From Gammaproteobacteria bacterium (GTDB taxonomy: Bacteria > Pseudomonadota > Gammaproteobacteria > Pseudomonadales > Azotimanducaceae), in assembly GCA_026706425.1 (NCBI GenBank), contig JAPOYW010000369.1, forward strand, positions 1 through 9,143: a stretch of 9,143 nt of DNA, written 5' to 3'. This document shows positions 1 to 6,519 of this stretch, one piece after another (positions within the stretch are counted from its first letter, which is position 1; each line of letters starts with the position of its first letter). The position numbers were made by a program, and so were the translations under genes. The notes under the pieces are model-generated. The model was not told the DNA's origin. It saw only the letters and a program-made list of their open reading frames with translations, and made no database searches.

Positions 1-1508
1 GGGACGAGGCGGGAACGCGCTGGACATCGACAGGGGAAGAGGAATTCACCGTCGAGGAACGCGCCGAGGTGCCGCGCGGAACGCGGGTGACGTTGACCCT
101 CAAGGACGATGCCAAGGAGTTCGCCGAGGGCTTCCGGCTGCGGTCGGTGCTACGCAAGTACTCTGACCACGTCGGCGTACCCGTCATGATGGCCAAGGAG
201 GACGGCGACGACGACGAGAAAGGCGAACTGGAAGCGGTCAACTCGGCGAAGGCGCTGTGGACCCGCCCTCGCAACGATGTCTCCGAGGACGAGTACAAGG
301 AGTTCTACAAGCACGTCTCCCACGACTTCGAAGACCCGGCCGTGTGGAGCCACAACAAGGTCGAGGGAAAGCTCGAATACACGAGCCTGCTCTACGTTCC
401 CAGACGCGCCCCGTTCGACCTCTGGAACCGGGAGGCGCCGCGCGGCCTGAAGCTCTACGTCCAGCGCGTGTTCATCATGGACGATGCGGAAGCGTTCCTG
501 CCGCTCTATCTGCGTTTCGTGCGGGGCGTGGTCGACTCCAGCGACCTTCCGCTCAACGTCTCGCGGGAACTCCTCCAGCAGGATGACCGCACGCGGACGA
601 TCAAGAACGCCCTCGCCAAGCGGGTCCTCGACATGCTCGGCAAGATGGATGCCGAGGAATACGGGGCGGTGTGGGACGAGTTCGGCCTGGTGCTGAAGGA
701 AGGGGTCGGCGAGGACTTCGCCAACAAGGAGGAACTGCTCGGCCTCATGCGTTTCGCCTCGACCCACGACGCGGATCCGGCGCAACGCACGTCGTTGAAG
801 GACTACATCGCCCGAATGAGTGGCAAGACCGAAACCGGCGACAGCGCAGACGAGGACGAGGCATCCGAGGAAGCGAGCGACGAGGCGGGCGAGGCGACAA
901 GGGGACAGGACAAGATCTACTACCTCATCGCGGATTCCGACGCCGCGGCGCGTTCGAGCCCGCATCTCGAAGCGTTTCGCGCCCGGGGCATCGAGGTCCT
1001 TCTTCTGACCGACCGGATCGACGAGTGGTGGATGTCCTTCGCCGACGAGTTCGACGGTGTGAAGTTCCAGGATGTGGCCCGCGGTGAACTGGACCTCGAC
1101 GACGTCGATTCGACCGGGTCCAAGGTCGACGAGGACGAATCGGACGACGAACCGTTGCTGAAACGCATCGGCGATGTACTGGGCGACCGGGTCGAGAGCG
1201 TTCGCAAGTCCAGGCGGCTCACCGATTCGCCCGCCTGCCTGGTGCTGGGGAAAGACGATCTGGGCCTGCAAATGCGGCGAATCATGGAAGCCACCGGGCA
1301 GGCTGCCCCGGACAGCAAACCGCATTTCGAGATCAACCTGACCCACCCGCTCGTCGAACGTCTCAAGGACGAACCGGACGAAGATCGATTCGGTGATCTC
1401 GTTTCGATCCTCTTCGACCAAGCTTCGCTGGCCGAAGGCAACTCCGTGGCGGAGCCGGGCGCCTACGTTCAACGGGTCAACAAGCTGCTCGTCGACCTCC
1501 TGCGGTAG
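1..1508 (+). CDS. htpG: Chaperone protein HtpG (Hsp90 family), 5' end outside the window
   Basis: Cytosolic ATP-dependent Hsp90 chaperone that helps client proteins fold together with the DnaK system. The reading frame is open from base 3 (501 residues visible before the TAG at 1506). The first residues (E-E-F-T-V-E-E, then P-R-G-T-R-V-T-L) correspond to the end of the N-terminal ATPase domain, so roughly 150 residues, including the ATP-binding motifs, are missing; the GTG at 69 is internal, not the start. The middle domain carries the family signature LYVQRVFIMDD and DLPLNVSRELLQ (about 457-578), with the arginine that contacts ATP phosphate in the family. The C-terminal dimerisation domain runs from IYYLIADSDAAARSSPHLE to the stop (RRLTDSPACLV, INLTHPLVERL, LLFDQASLAEG-like). 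Unusual: an Asp/Glu/Ser/Ala-rich insert of about 25 residues (about 828-905) between RMSG and the QDKIYYL segment, absent from E. coli HtpG as I remember it, plus a second acidic stretch at about 1084-1158 where E. coli is also acidic. Identification is very secure. Confidence 0.97.
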   Translation, partial: DEAGTRWTSTGEEEFTVEERAEVPRGTRVTLTLKDDAKEFAEGFRLRSVLRKYSDHVGVPVMMAKEDGDDDEKGELEAVNSAKALWTRPRNDVSEDEYKEFYKHVSHDFEDPAVWSHNKVEGKLEYTSLLYVPRRAPFDLWNREAPRGLKLYVQRVFIMDDAEAFLPLYLRFVRGVVDSSDLPLNVSRELLQQDDRTRTIKNALAKRVLDMLGKMDAEEYGAVWDEFGLVLKEGVGEDFANKEELLGLMRFASTHDADPAQRTSLKDYIARMSGKTETGDSADEDEASEEASDEAGEATRGQDKIYYLIADSDAAARSSPHLEAFRARGIEVLLLTDRIDEWWMSFADEFDGVKFQDVARGELDLDDVDSTGSKVDEDESDDEPLLKRIGDVLGDRVESVRKSRRLTDSPACLVLGKDDLGLQMRRIMEATGQAAPDSKPHFEINLTHPLVERLKDEPDEDRFGDLVSILFDQASLAEGNSVAEPGAYVQRVNKLLVDLLR

Positions 1509-1515
1509 ATAAACC

Positions 1516-1550
1516 GCGACGCTCCGGGGTCGCCGCGTGGCGGTCCCGCC
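1516..1550 (+). terminator. Two small hairpins just after htpG, possible terminator
   Basis: Eight bases after the htpG stop, GCGAC (1516-1520) can pair with GTCGC (1529-1533), and GGCG (1539-1542) with CGCC (1547-1550). There is no run of T after either stem, so this is not a classical intrinsic terminator. It may slow polymerase or protect the 3' end, or it may be chance pairing in GC-rich DNA. Low confidence. Confidence 0.25.
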
Positions 1551-1598
1551 GGTGGTGGACATCGGTGCCCGCGCCGCTTAAGTTCGCGCGAACGGTTG

Positions 1599-1614
1599 CT
1601 CAACGTCCGTTGAG
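1599..1614. promoter_or_regulatory. Palindrome upstream of gpsA, possible operator or 5' leader hairpin
   Basis: A perfect 7-base inverted repeat, CTCAACG-TC-CGTTGAG, ends two bases before the gpsA ribosome binding site. A second perfect 10-base palindrome, TTCGCGCGAA, lies just upstream at 1583-1592. They sit in the only sizeable gap before the gpsA-aroC gene run, where a promoter for that run would be expected. No convincing -35/-10 pair was found. The element could be a regulator site or a leader hairpin; its function is inferred only from position. Confidence 0.3.
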
Positions 1615-1616
1615 GC

Positions 1617-1623
1617 AGGGGGA
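1617..1623 (+). promoter_or_regulatory. Ribosome binding site that decides the gpsA start
   Basis: A purine-rich AGGGGGA stands four bases before the ATG at 1628. It supports that ATG over the in-frame GTG at 1565, which would add 21 residues unlike any GpsA N-terminus and would place the Rossmann glycine motif too far inside the protein. Confidence 0.5.
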
Positions 1624-1627
1624 CAGG

Positions 1628-2650
1628 ATGCAGGCCGCTATCGTAGGCGCGGGCAATTTCGGTACCGCGGTCGCCAATATCGTTGCCTCGAACGGCGTCG
1701 ACGTGCACTTGTGCCTGCGGGATGAAGCGCAACTCGCCGACATGCTCACCCACGGTGAGAACCGGCGCTACCTGCCGGGCCACGCCCTTGCAGAGCGCGT
1801 TCACCCGACCTCGGACTTGTCGGAGGCCCTCGGCACGAGCGATGTGGTGTTCGTCACCGTGCCGAGCGCTTCGTTCCGGGAGGTGACGACCGAACTCGGC
1901 GGGCTCGTCCGGGAGGACGCCTGCGTAATCAGCGCGACCAAGGGCATCGAGGCCGGGTTTCGGCTCATGAGCCAGATCCTGGAGGAGGGCCTGCCGCGAA
2001 CGAAGATCGGCGTGATCAGCGGTCCGAACCTCGCGGAGGAGATGGCGGACGGCCGCTACACGGGAACCGTGGTGGCAAGCCGTCACGAGGAACTTCGTAC
2101 AACCGTGCAGCGGATCCTCACCAGTCCGACGTTCCGCGTCTATTCCAGCAACGACGTCTACGGTGTCGAACTCGGCGGTGCGTTGAAGAACCTCTACGCG
2201 ATCGTCTGCGGGATGGCGACCGAACTGCAGGTCGGGCAGAACGCCCTGGCTATGCTGGTTACCCGCAGCCTGGCGGAGATGGGGCGCTTCGCCGTCTCGC
2301 TGGGGGCCAACCCGTTCACGTTCCTGGGGCTGTCGGGGGTCGGCGACCTGTTCGCTACGTGCACGTCGCCCTATTCGCGCAACTTCCAACTCGGGCTCAA
2401 GTTGGCCCGCGGCACCTCGTTGGACGCCGCCATGGAGGAACTCGGCAAACTCGCGGAGGGCGTCAACACCGTGCGCGTCGTCCACGCCAAGAGTGCGGAA
2501 CTCGGCGTGTACATGCCGCTCGCGGATGCACTGCACCGCCTGCTGTTCGACGGGGCGAACTTGGGGAGTATCATCTCCGGCCTCATGACGAGCGAGCAAC
2601 GAGTGGACGTCGAATTCGTAGCCCCCACTGCCTGGAGCCACCAGGAATGA
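1628..2650 (+). CDS. gpsA: Glycerol-3-phosphate dehydrogenase [NAD(P)+]
   Basis: Cytosolic enzyme that reduces dihydroxyacetone phosphate to sn-glycerol 3-phosphate with NAD(P)H, supplying the backbone for phospholipids. At 340 residues it has the usual family length. The N-terminal Rossmann fold shows GAGNFG at residues 7-12. SATKGIE follows around residues 102-107 and ISGPNLAEE around 130-137 (family: SGPSFA-E). The C-terminal domain holds ELGGALKN with the catalytic lysine at 187, then LSGVGDLFATC with Asp240 and SRN at 250-252, which bind substrate and phosphate in the family. EGVNTVRVVH and a proline in YMPLADAL follow near the end. The ATG at 1628 was chosen because of its ribosome binding site and family length. 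The gene begins a close-packed run: its TGA overlaps the ATG of the next gene (ATGA). Its position after htpG differs from the secB-gpsA arrangement of E. coli. Confidence 0.97.
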   Translation: MQAAIVGAGNFGTAVANIVASNGVDVHLCLRDEAQLADMLTHGENRRYLPGHALAERVHPTSDLSEALGTSDVVFVTVPSASFREVTTELGGLVREDACVISATKGIEAGFRLMSQILEEGLPRTKIGVISGPNLAEEMADGRYTGTVVASRHEELRTTVQRILTSPTFRVYSSNDVYGVELGGALKNLYAIVCGMATELQVGQNALAMLVTRSLAEMGRFAVSLGANPFTFLGLSGVGDLFATCTSPYSRNFQLGLKLARGTSLDAAMEELGKLAEGVNTVRVVHAKSAELGVYMPLADALHRLLFDGANLGSIISGLMTSEQRVDVEFVAPTAWSHQE

Positions 2651-3597
2651 CGGTTTGGCAAGGGAAACGGCCGTCTTCGACCCTCGCGGTTGCCGCATTG
2701 CTGACTGCGGCGAACACGTTTGCGCAGTCGGATGTCCCGGGCGCGACGGATCCGGCCGGTGTGACGCGGTACCCGGGCGCGTGGATCGTCGAGTACTCGC
2801 CCGAGACCAGTGTTCGCAGCTACGAGTTCATCACCGGCCAGGTGGCGAGGATCCGTCGCGAGGTCCGCATCGACCGCAGCATTCGAACGGCCGCCATGCT
2901 TGCGCGAGTAACCTATCGAACGCCCAGTGGCACCCGACTCGACGACGTTGTCGAACACTACGAAGCCGTGGTCGACGACTTGGGCGGGCGCGTGGACTTT
3001 ATGTGTAGAGGGCAGGAGTGCGGGCGCAGCACCCTCTGGGCCAATCAAGTCTTCCGTGTCAAGGAACTCGCCGCACCCGATCCGGCGCAGTTCTATCTCG
3101 CCACGACCGTCGACGGCTCGAACCTAGGCATGGCGGATGCCGGCAGCGCCGCCCTGGTCTCGATCTACGTGGTGCAACGCCCGAATCGCCGCGTCAACGC
3201 CCACGTGGACTTTGCCATCGTCGCCGCCCACAGTTCCAGTGGTTCGGCAGAAGACATTGTCAAAGCACTGAATTCACAGGGCTTTGCAGTGGTGGATGCT
3301 GCTGCTCCGAACCGTTCGGGCGAACTCGACGAGGACGCCGTCCGAGCGCTTGACGATCTCGCCCCGGCATTGACGCCGTTTGCAGGCCGAATCGTGGTGG
3401 TCTGTCATTTGGGAAGCCTCGACGATCCCGAGCAGTCGCGCCGACGCACCGAGGCGTGCGCCGAACGCGGTTCGGAACGACTCCGGGCGGCAGGTGTCGA
3501 GGCGGGTGCCTTCGGGGCCGGCGCATTCCTGCCCCGGGAAGGGAGATCGCCCGATCGCCTGGAACTGGTGATTCCGGGTGCCAAGCCAACGCCCTGA
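2647..3597 (+). CDS. Exported DUF4892 domain protein with degenerate OmpA-like C-terminus
   Basis: A predicted exported protein of 316 residues with unknown function. A signal peptide is visible: a lysine/arginine near residues 7-8, a hydrophobic stretch (about 11-22) and a likely cleavage site after TFA at 24-26. The mature N-terminal part matches the DUF4892 pattern as I know it: YPGAWIVEY (about 42-50), then a region including DVVEHYE, then CRGQECGRSTLWANQVF with Cys120 and Cys125, which may form a disulfide in the periplasm, and AQFYLA (147-152). The last ~65 residues look like a worn OmpA/peptidoglycan-binding domain: a strand IVVVCH at the position of the usual GHTD motif, a helix rich in Arg/Glu (SRRRTEACAERGSERL), AAGVEAGAFGAGAF and a final DRLELVI resembling the usual RRVEIVI. 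The Asp of the GHTD motif is missing. The start overlaps the gpsA stop (ATGA), with GGAG at 2634-2637 as ribosome binding site, and the 3' end overlaps prmB by 20 bases, so translation is probably coupled. DUF4892 assignment is from memory of the family pattern. Confidence 0.82.
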   Translation: MTVWQGKRPSSTLAVAALLTAANTFAQSDVPGATDPAGVTRYPGAWIVEYSPETSVRSYEFITGQVARIRREVRIDRSIRTAAMLARVTYRTPSGTRLDDVVEHYEAVVDDLGGRVDFMCRGQECGRSTLWANQVFRVKELAAPDPAQFYLATTVDGSNLGMADAGSAALVSIYVVQRPNRRVNAHVDFAIVAAHSSSGSAEDIVKALNSQGFAVVDAAAPNRSGELDEDAVRALDDLAPALTPFAGRIVVVCHLGSLDDPEQSRRRTEACAERGSERLRAAGVEAGAFGAGAFLPREGRSPDRLELVIPGAKPTP

Positions 3598-4468
3598 CCG
3601 CGACGTTGAAGCCCTGATCGACGCGTTTGCCGACCGACTTGGGGCGGCAGGCGTCGTATTCGGCCACGGTACCGACAACGCCCGGGACGAAGCGTGGCGA
3701 TTGGTGACCGGCGTTCTTCGCGGCAGCCGCCTGACGCCGCGGGTGGTCGCCGAACTGGAAGTGCTGTTGCGACGCAGGATAGAGGATCGGGTACCCGTGC
3801 CGTATCTGACGGGCGAGGCCTGGTTCGGCGATCTGCGACTGCGGACTCCGCCCGGGGTCATGATTCCGCGCTCTCCGATTGCGGAGGTGCTCGCGAAGCG
3901 GGTTCGCCCCTGGCTTGACCGCGAGCCCGACCGAATTCTCGACCTCTGTTGCGGGTCGGGCTGCATCGGGGTTGCCTCCGCGTACGTTTTCCCGGATGCC
4001 CGGGTCGACTTGGTGGACGACGACGACAGGGCCGTGCGTGCCGCGCGGGAGAACGTCCGCAACACCGCCGGGGCGATTTCGTCTCGCATCGAGGTAGTCG
4101 CGTCGGACCTCTTCGAGAACCTCGGCGGGCGGCGATACGACCTGGTCCTCTGCAATCCGCCCTATGCGCTCTCGTCGGAACTCGACAACGCGGCGCCCGA
4201 ATTCCGTCACGAACCCCGACATGGCCTCGACGGCGGTGCGGACGGGCTTGCCGTGTGGCGGCGAATCGTGGACGACGTGGGCAGTCACATGAACCCGGGC
4301 GGAATCCTGATCGGGGAGGCGGGTGGGCTAAGCCGCGAGTTCGACGCCGCGTTCCCCCAACTCCAGGCCGTCTGGCTCGACTTGGAACGCGCAGAACCCC
4401 AGCCAGGCGGAGGATTCGGCGTCTTCGTGTCGGTCGGGGACAGAGTGGGCGTAGGACGAGTGGGTTAA
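3578..4468 (+). CDS. prmB: 50S ribosomal protein L3 N5-glutamine methyltransferase
   Basis: A SAM-dependent methyltransferase that, in E. coli, methylates a glutamine side chain of ribosomal protein L3 during ribosome assembly. The 296 residues follow the PrmB layout: an N-terminal helical domain with VVFGHGTDNARDEA (about 26-39), the linker PVPYLTGEAWF (73-83) and PRSPIAE (97-103), then the SAM-binding motif DLCCGSGCIG (122-131) with an acidic end of strand 2 (VDLVDDDD). The catalytic NPPY is at 193-196, followed by EFRHEP and LDGGADGLAVWRRI, the PrmB-type continuation that separates it from PrmC, the release-factor methyltransferase. The GTG start is the only plausible one: an in-frame TGA lies nine bases upstream, and no closer start preserves the N-terminal domain. 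The ribosome binding site is weak, as expected for translation coupled to the overlapping upstream gene. The aroC neighbour just downstream is the same as in E. coli. Confidence 0.95.
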   Translation: MPSQRPDRDVEALIDAFADRLGAAGVVFGHGTDNARDEAWRLVTGVLRGSRLTPRVVAELEVLLRRRIEDRVPVPYLTGEAWFGDLRLRTPPGVMIPRSPIAEVLAKRVRPWLDREPDRILDLCCGSGCIGVASAYVFPDARVDLVDDDDRAVRAARENVRNTAGAISSRIEVVASDLFENLGGRRYDLVLCNPPYALSSELDNAAPEFRHEPRHGLDGGADGLAVWRRIVDDVGSHMNPGGILIGEAGGLSREFDAAFPQLQAVWLDLERAEPQPGGGFGVFVSVGDRVGVGRVG

Positions 4469-4477
4469 GCTAGCGCA

Positions 4478-5551
4478 ATGGCGGGCAATACGTTCGGACA
4501 GGCCTTCGCGCTCACCACGTTCGGCGAGAGCCACGGCGTCGCCTTGGGCGCGGTCGTGGACGGCTGCCCGCCGGGTCTGCCGCTCTCGGAGGACGATCTG
4601 CAGCGCGATCTGGACCGGCGCCGCCCCGGGCATTCGAAGTACACCAGCCAGCGCCGGGAGCCGGACGAGGTCCGGATTCTCTCGGGGATCTTCGAGGGTG
4701 TCACGACGGGCACGCCCATCGGTCTGGCCATCGAGAACGTCGACAAGCGGTCCCGTGACTACAGCAAGATCAAGGATCAGTTCCGGCCGGCCCACGCGGA
4801 CTACACCTACCAGGCGAAATTCGGCCAGCGCGACTACCGCGGCGGTGGACGCGCCTCGGCCCGGGAAACGGCGATGTGGGTCGCCGCCGGGGCCATCGCC
4901 CGAAAATACCTGGCGCGGCACGCCGGGACGACCATCCGCGGCTACCTCGCGCAGATCGGCGAACTGGTCATCGACGTAGTCGACCTCGATGCCGTCGACG
5001 AGAACCCGTTCTTCTGCCCGGACCCCGATGCGGTGGACGACATCGCGGCGCTTGTCGACGATCTCCGCCGGGATGGCGACTCGGTCGGCGCCAAGGTCAC
5101 GGTGGTCGCCAGCGGCGTGCCGGTGGGCCTGGGGGAGCCGGTATTCGGCAAGCTCGACGCGGACCTCGCCAAGGGATTGGTAGGCATCAACGCGGTCAAG
5201 GGCGTGGAGTTCGGGTCGGGGTTCGATTCGATCCGCCAGCGTGGCAGCGAACATCGCGACGAACGCGATGCCGGCGGGTTCCTGTCCAACGACGCGGGCG
5301 GCGTACTCGGCGGGATATCGTCCGGTCAGGACATCGTTGCCAGCATCGCCCTGAAACCCACATCGAGCATAACCAAGCCCGGTCGAAGCATCGATGTCCA
5401 CGGTGGGGAAGTGGATGTCGTGACCACCGGGCGCCACGACCCGTGCGTGGGCGTCCGCGCTACTCCGATTGCGGAAGCCGTGGTGGCGCTGGTGCTGATG
5501 GACCACCTGTTGCGCGACCGGGGGCAGAACTCGGATGTCGACCGGGACTAG
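4478..5551 (+). CDS. aroC: Chorismate synthase
   Basis: Cytosolic enzyme of the last shikimate-pathway step: it removes phosphate from 5-enolpyruvylshikimate 3-phosphate to make chorismate, using reduced FMN as cofactor without net redox change. Chorismate feeds tryptophan, tyrosine, phenylalanine, folate and quinone synthesis. The 357-residue length is typical of bacterial enzymes. It begins MAGNTFGQAF, close to E. coli AroC, with GESHG at 16-20 (invariant His19) and DGCPPGLPL, then RRRPGHSKYTSQRREPDEV (about 47-65), which includes residues that bind flavin/substrate in the family. FGQRDYRGGGRASARET is at 115-131, and GRHDPCVGVRATPIAEA near the end contains the conserved Arg-His-Asp (319-321). 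There is no fused flavin reductase, so reduced FMN must come from elsewhere. It starts nine bases after prmB with no strong ribosome binding site (GGACGAG lies rather far upstream), suggesting it depends on coupling to prmB translation. Confidence 0.98.
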   Translation: MAGNTFGQAFALTTFGESHGVALGAVVDGCPPGLPLSEDDLQRDLDRRRPGHSKYTSQRREPDEVRILSGIFEGVTTGTPIGLAIENVDKRSRDYSKIKDQFRPAHADYTYQAKFGQRDYRGGGRASARETAMWVAAGAIARKYLARHAGTTIRGYLAQIGELVIDVVDLDAVDENPFFCPDPDAVDDIAALVDDLRRDGDSVGAKVTVVASGVPVGLGEPVFGKLDADLAKGLVGINAVKGVEFGSGFDSIRQRGSEHRDERDAGGFLSNDAGGVLGGISSGQDIVASIALKPTSSITKPGRSIDVHGGEVDVVTTGRHDPCVGVRATPIAEAVVALVLMDHLLRDRGQNSDVDRD

Positions 5552-5563
5552 GGATTTGCGCCG

Positions 5564-5578
5564 GATAGGGGATCTATC
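5564..5578. promoter_or_regulatory. Inverted repeat in the aroC to VOC-gene gap, possible operator
   Basis: GATAG and CTATC are exact inverted copies separated by five bases (GGGAT), 13 bases after the aroC stop and 46 bases before the VOC gene start. The gap is only 73 bases, so this is where a promoter or operator of the VOC gene, or a weak end signal for aroC, would have to lie. No T tract follows, and no clear promoter boxes were found. Low confidence. Confidence 0.2.
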
Positions 5579-5624
5579 GGACGGCGGCGTGATTGGCCAG
5601 CGAAGGTCTGCCGAGGGCTGCTGA

Positions 5625-6368
5625 GTGAACAAGGTTGAGGGACTGCATCACCTGGCGATCTGTACCGCCAACATCAAGGACCAGATCGAGTTCTTTACGG
5701 ATCGCCTCGGCATGGAGTTGCAGGCACTCTATTGGATGCACGGCGTAGAGAATACCTGGCATGGGTTTCTGCGCCTGAACGACGAGAGTTCGATCGCGTT
5801 CGTATGCAATCCCGACATCGCCGACATTCCGCGCAAGCCGGGCGAGTCGTACGCCGGCAACCCCGGCGGCAACTGCGCGGGGGGCGCGATGCAGCACGTG
5901 GCGCTGAAGGTGAAGAACCACGACGAGTTGCTGGCCATGCGCGACAGGCTTCGCTCCAAGGGAGTGCCGGTTCTGGGACCGATCGACCACGGCATGTGCT
6001 GCTCCGTGTACTTTGCCGGCCCGGAGAATCTGACCCTGGAACTGAGCTATTCGACTCAACCCATTGACAACAAAGCGTGGATCGATCCGGATGTCGCGGC
6101 GTTGGCGGGCATCTCGCCGGAAGAACTGGCGCGCTACAAGCGGCCCGGACCTTTCGATGACTGCGGCGGCAACGTTTCGCAGCCGGGATTGGATGCGCCC
6201 GGACCCCACATGTGCAACTATCCGGCGGGGGCGTACGAGATGGCCCTTTCCGCGCCTGACGAAGCGATGCTCCATGCAGTACCGAGCGATCCGCCGGTCC
6301 AGCTTGAGGCGGGAGGCGACGAAGAAGAGAAAGCGCGCCCGCGCCCTGAGTCGGTCCACGAGCCGTAG
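5625..6368 (+). CDS. VOC family protein (glyoxalase/extradiol dioxygenase fold)
   Basis: A 247-residue protein of the vicinal-oxygen-chelate superfamily, whose members bind a divalent metal and act as glyoxalases, ring-cleaving dioxygenases or isomerases; the substrate is not evident. Two beta-alpha-beta-beta-beta modules are visible: the first starts at LHHLAI (residues 7-12), the second at MQHVALKV (89-96). Candidate metal ligands are His8 or His9, His91 and Glu139 (in LTLELSY), the usual spacing for a His-His-Glu site. Beyond residue ~150 comes an extension with ISPEELARY, DDCGGNVSQPG and HMCNYP, carrying Cys180 and Cys197, and it ends in a charged tail with EEEK (about 230-247). The start is a GTG with GAGG at 5613-5616 eight bases upstream; the family motif begins right after it. 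The gene follows aroC by 73 bases and is convergent with the ankyrin gene. It could belong to the upstream transcript or be separate. Family is secure, function is not. Confidence 0.9.
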   Translation: MNKVEGLHHLAICTANIKDQIEFFTDRLGMELQALYWMHGVENTWHGFLRLNDESSIAFVCNPDIADIPRKPGESYAGNPGGNCAGGAMQHVALKVKNHDELLAMRDRLRSKGVPVLGPIDHGMCCSVYFAGPENLTLELSYSTQPIDNKAWIDPDVAALAGISPEELARYKRPGPFDDCGGNVSQPGLDAPGPHMCNYPAGAYEMALSAPDEAMLHAVPSDPPVQLEAGGDEEEKARPRPESVHEP

Positions 6369-6381
6369 GGCGGACCCTAAC

Positions 6382-6397
6382 GTGCTCGCCAGAGCAC
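6382..6397. terminator. Hairpin after the VOC gene, possible terminator in the convergent gap
   Basis: A perfect 6-base stem, GTGCTC-GCCA-GAGCAC, begins 13 bases after the VOC stop, in the 151-base gap (6369-6519) between two convergent genes. This is the expected place for a terminator acting in either direction, but no T run follows on either strand, so at best it is a non-classical one. Confidence 0.35.
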
Positions 6398-6432
6398 TCG
6401 GTCGCCCGCGCCCGGGACATCGGCCGGTTCAA

Positions 6433-6453
6433 GACGGGACAAACCCGCCCGTC
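6433..6453. terminator. Second hairpin in the convergent gap
   Basis: GACGGG (6433-6438) pairs with CCCGTC (6448-6453) around a nine-base loop. It lies between the ends of the VOC and ankyrin genes and has no T tract. The remaining ~90 bases of the gap show nothing recognisable. It could terminate leftward transcription from the ankyrin gene or rightward transcription from the VOC gene; low confidence. Confidence 0.25.
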
Positions 6454-6519
6454 CCCTACTGTACGCCTTCCCGGCACCTGCTCGCCCGCGCGCCCTAGCG
6501 CACGCGGCCATTGAATGCC

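Noticed and set aside
150..1562. A 470-residue open frame on the minus strand opposite htpG
   Set aside because: It is a mirror of the htpG codons in GC-rich DNA; the translation shows no family pattern, whereas the plus strand is unmistakable HtpG.
1565..1627. A longer GpsA starting at the GTG at 1565
   Set aside because: The extra 21 residues do not resemble GpsA, and the ATG at 1628 has a good ribosome binding site and gives the normal N-terminus and length.
2359..2646. A longer DUF4892 protein starting inside gpsA at 2359
   Set aside because: The extension is a shadow of gpsA and would bury the signal peptide; the ATG at 2647 gives a proper exported N-terminus.
1469..2698. A 409-residue open frame on the minus strand opposite gpsA
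   Set aside because: It is the antisense shadow of gpsA, Arg/His/Gln-rich without recognisable motifs.
4328..5632. A 434-residue open frame on the minus strand opposite aroC
   Set aside because: It lies wholly against the conserved aroC sequence and has no motif of its own; long antisense frames are common at this base composition.
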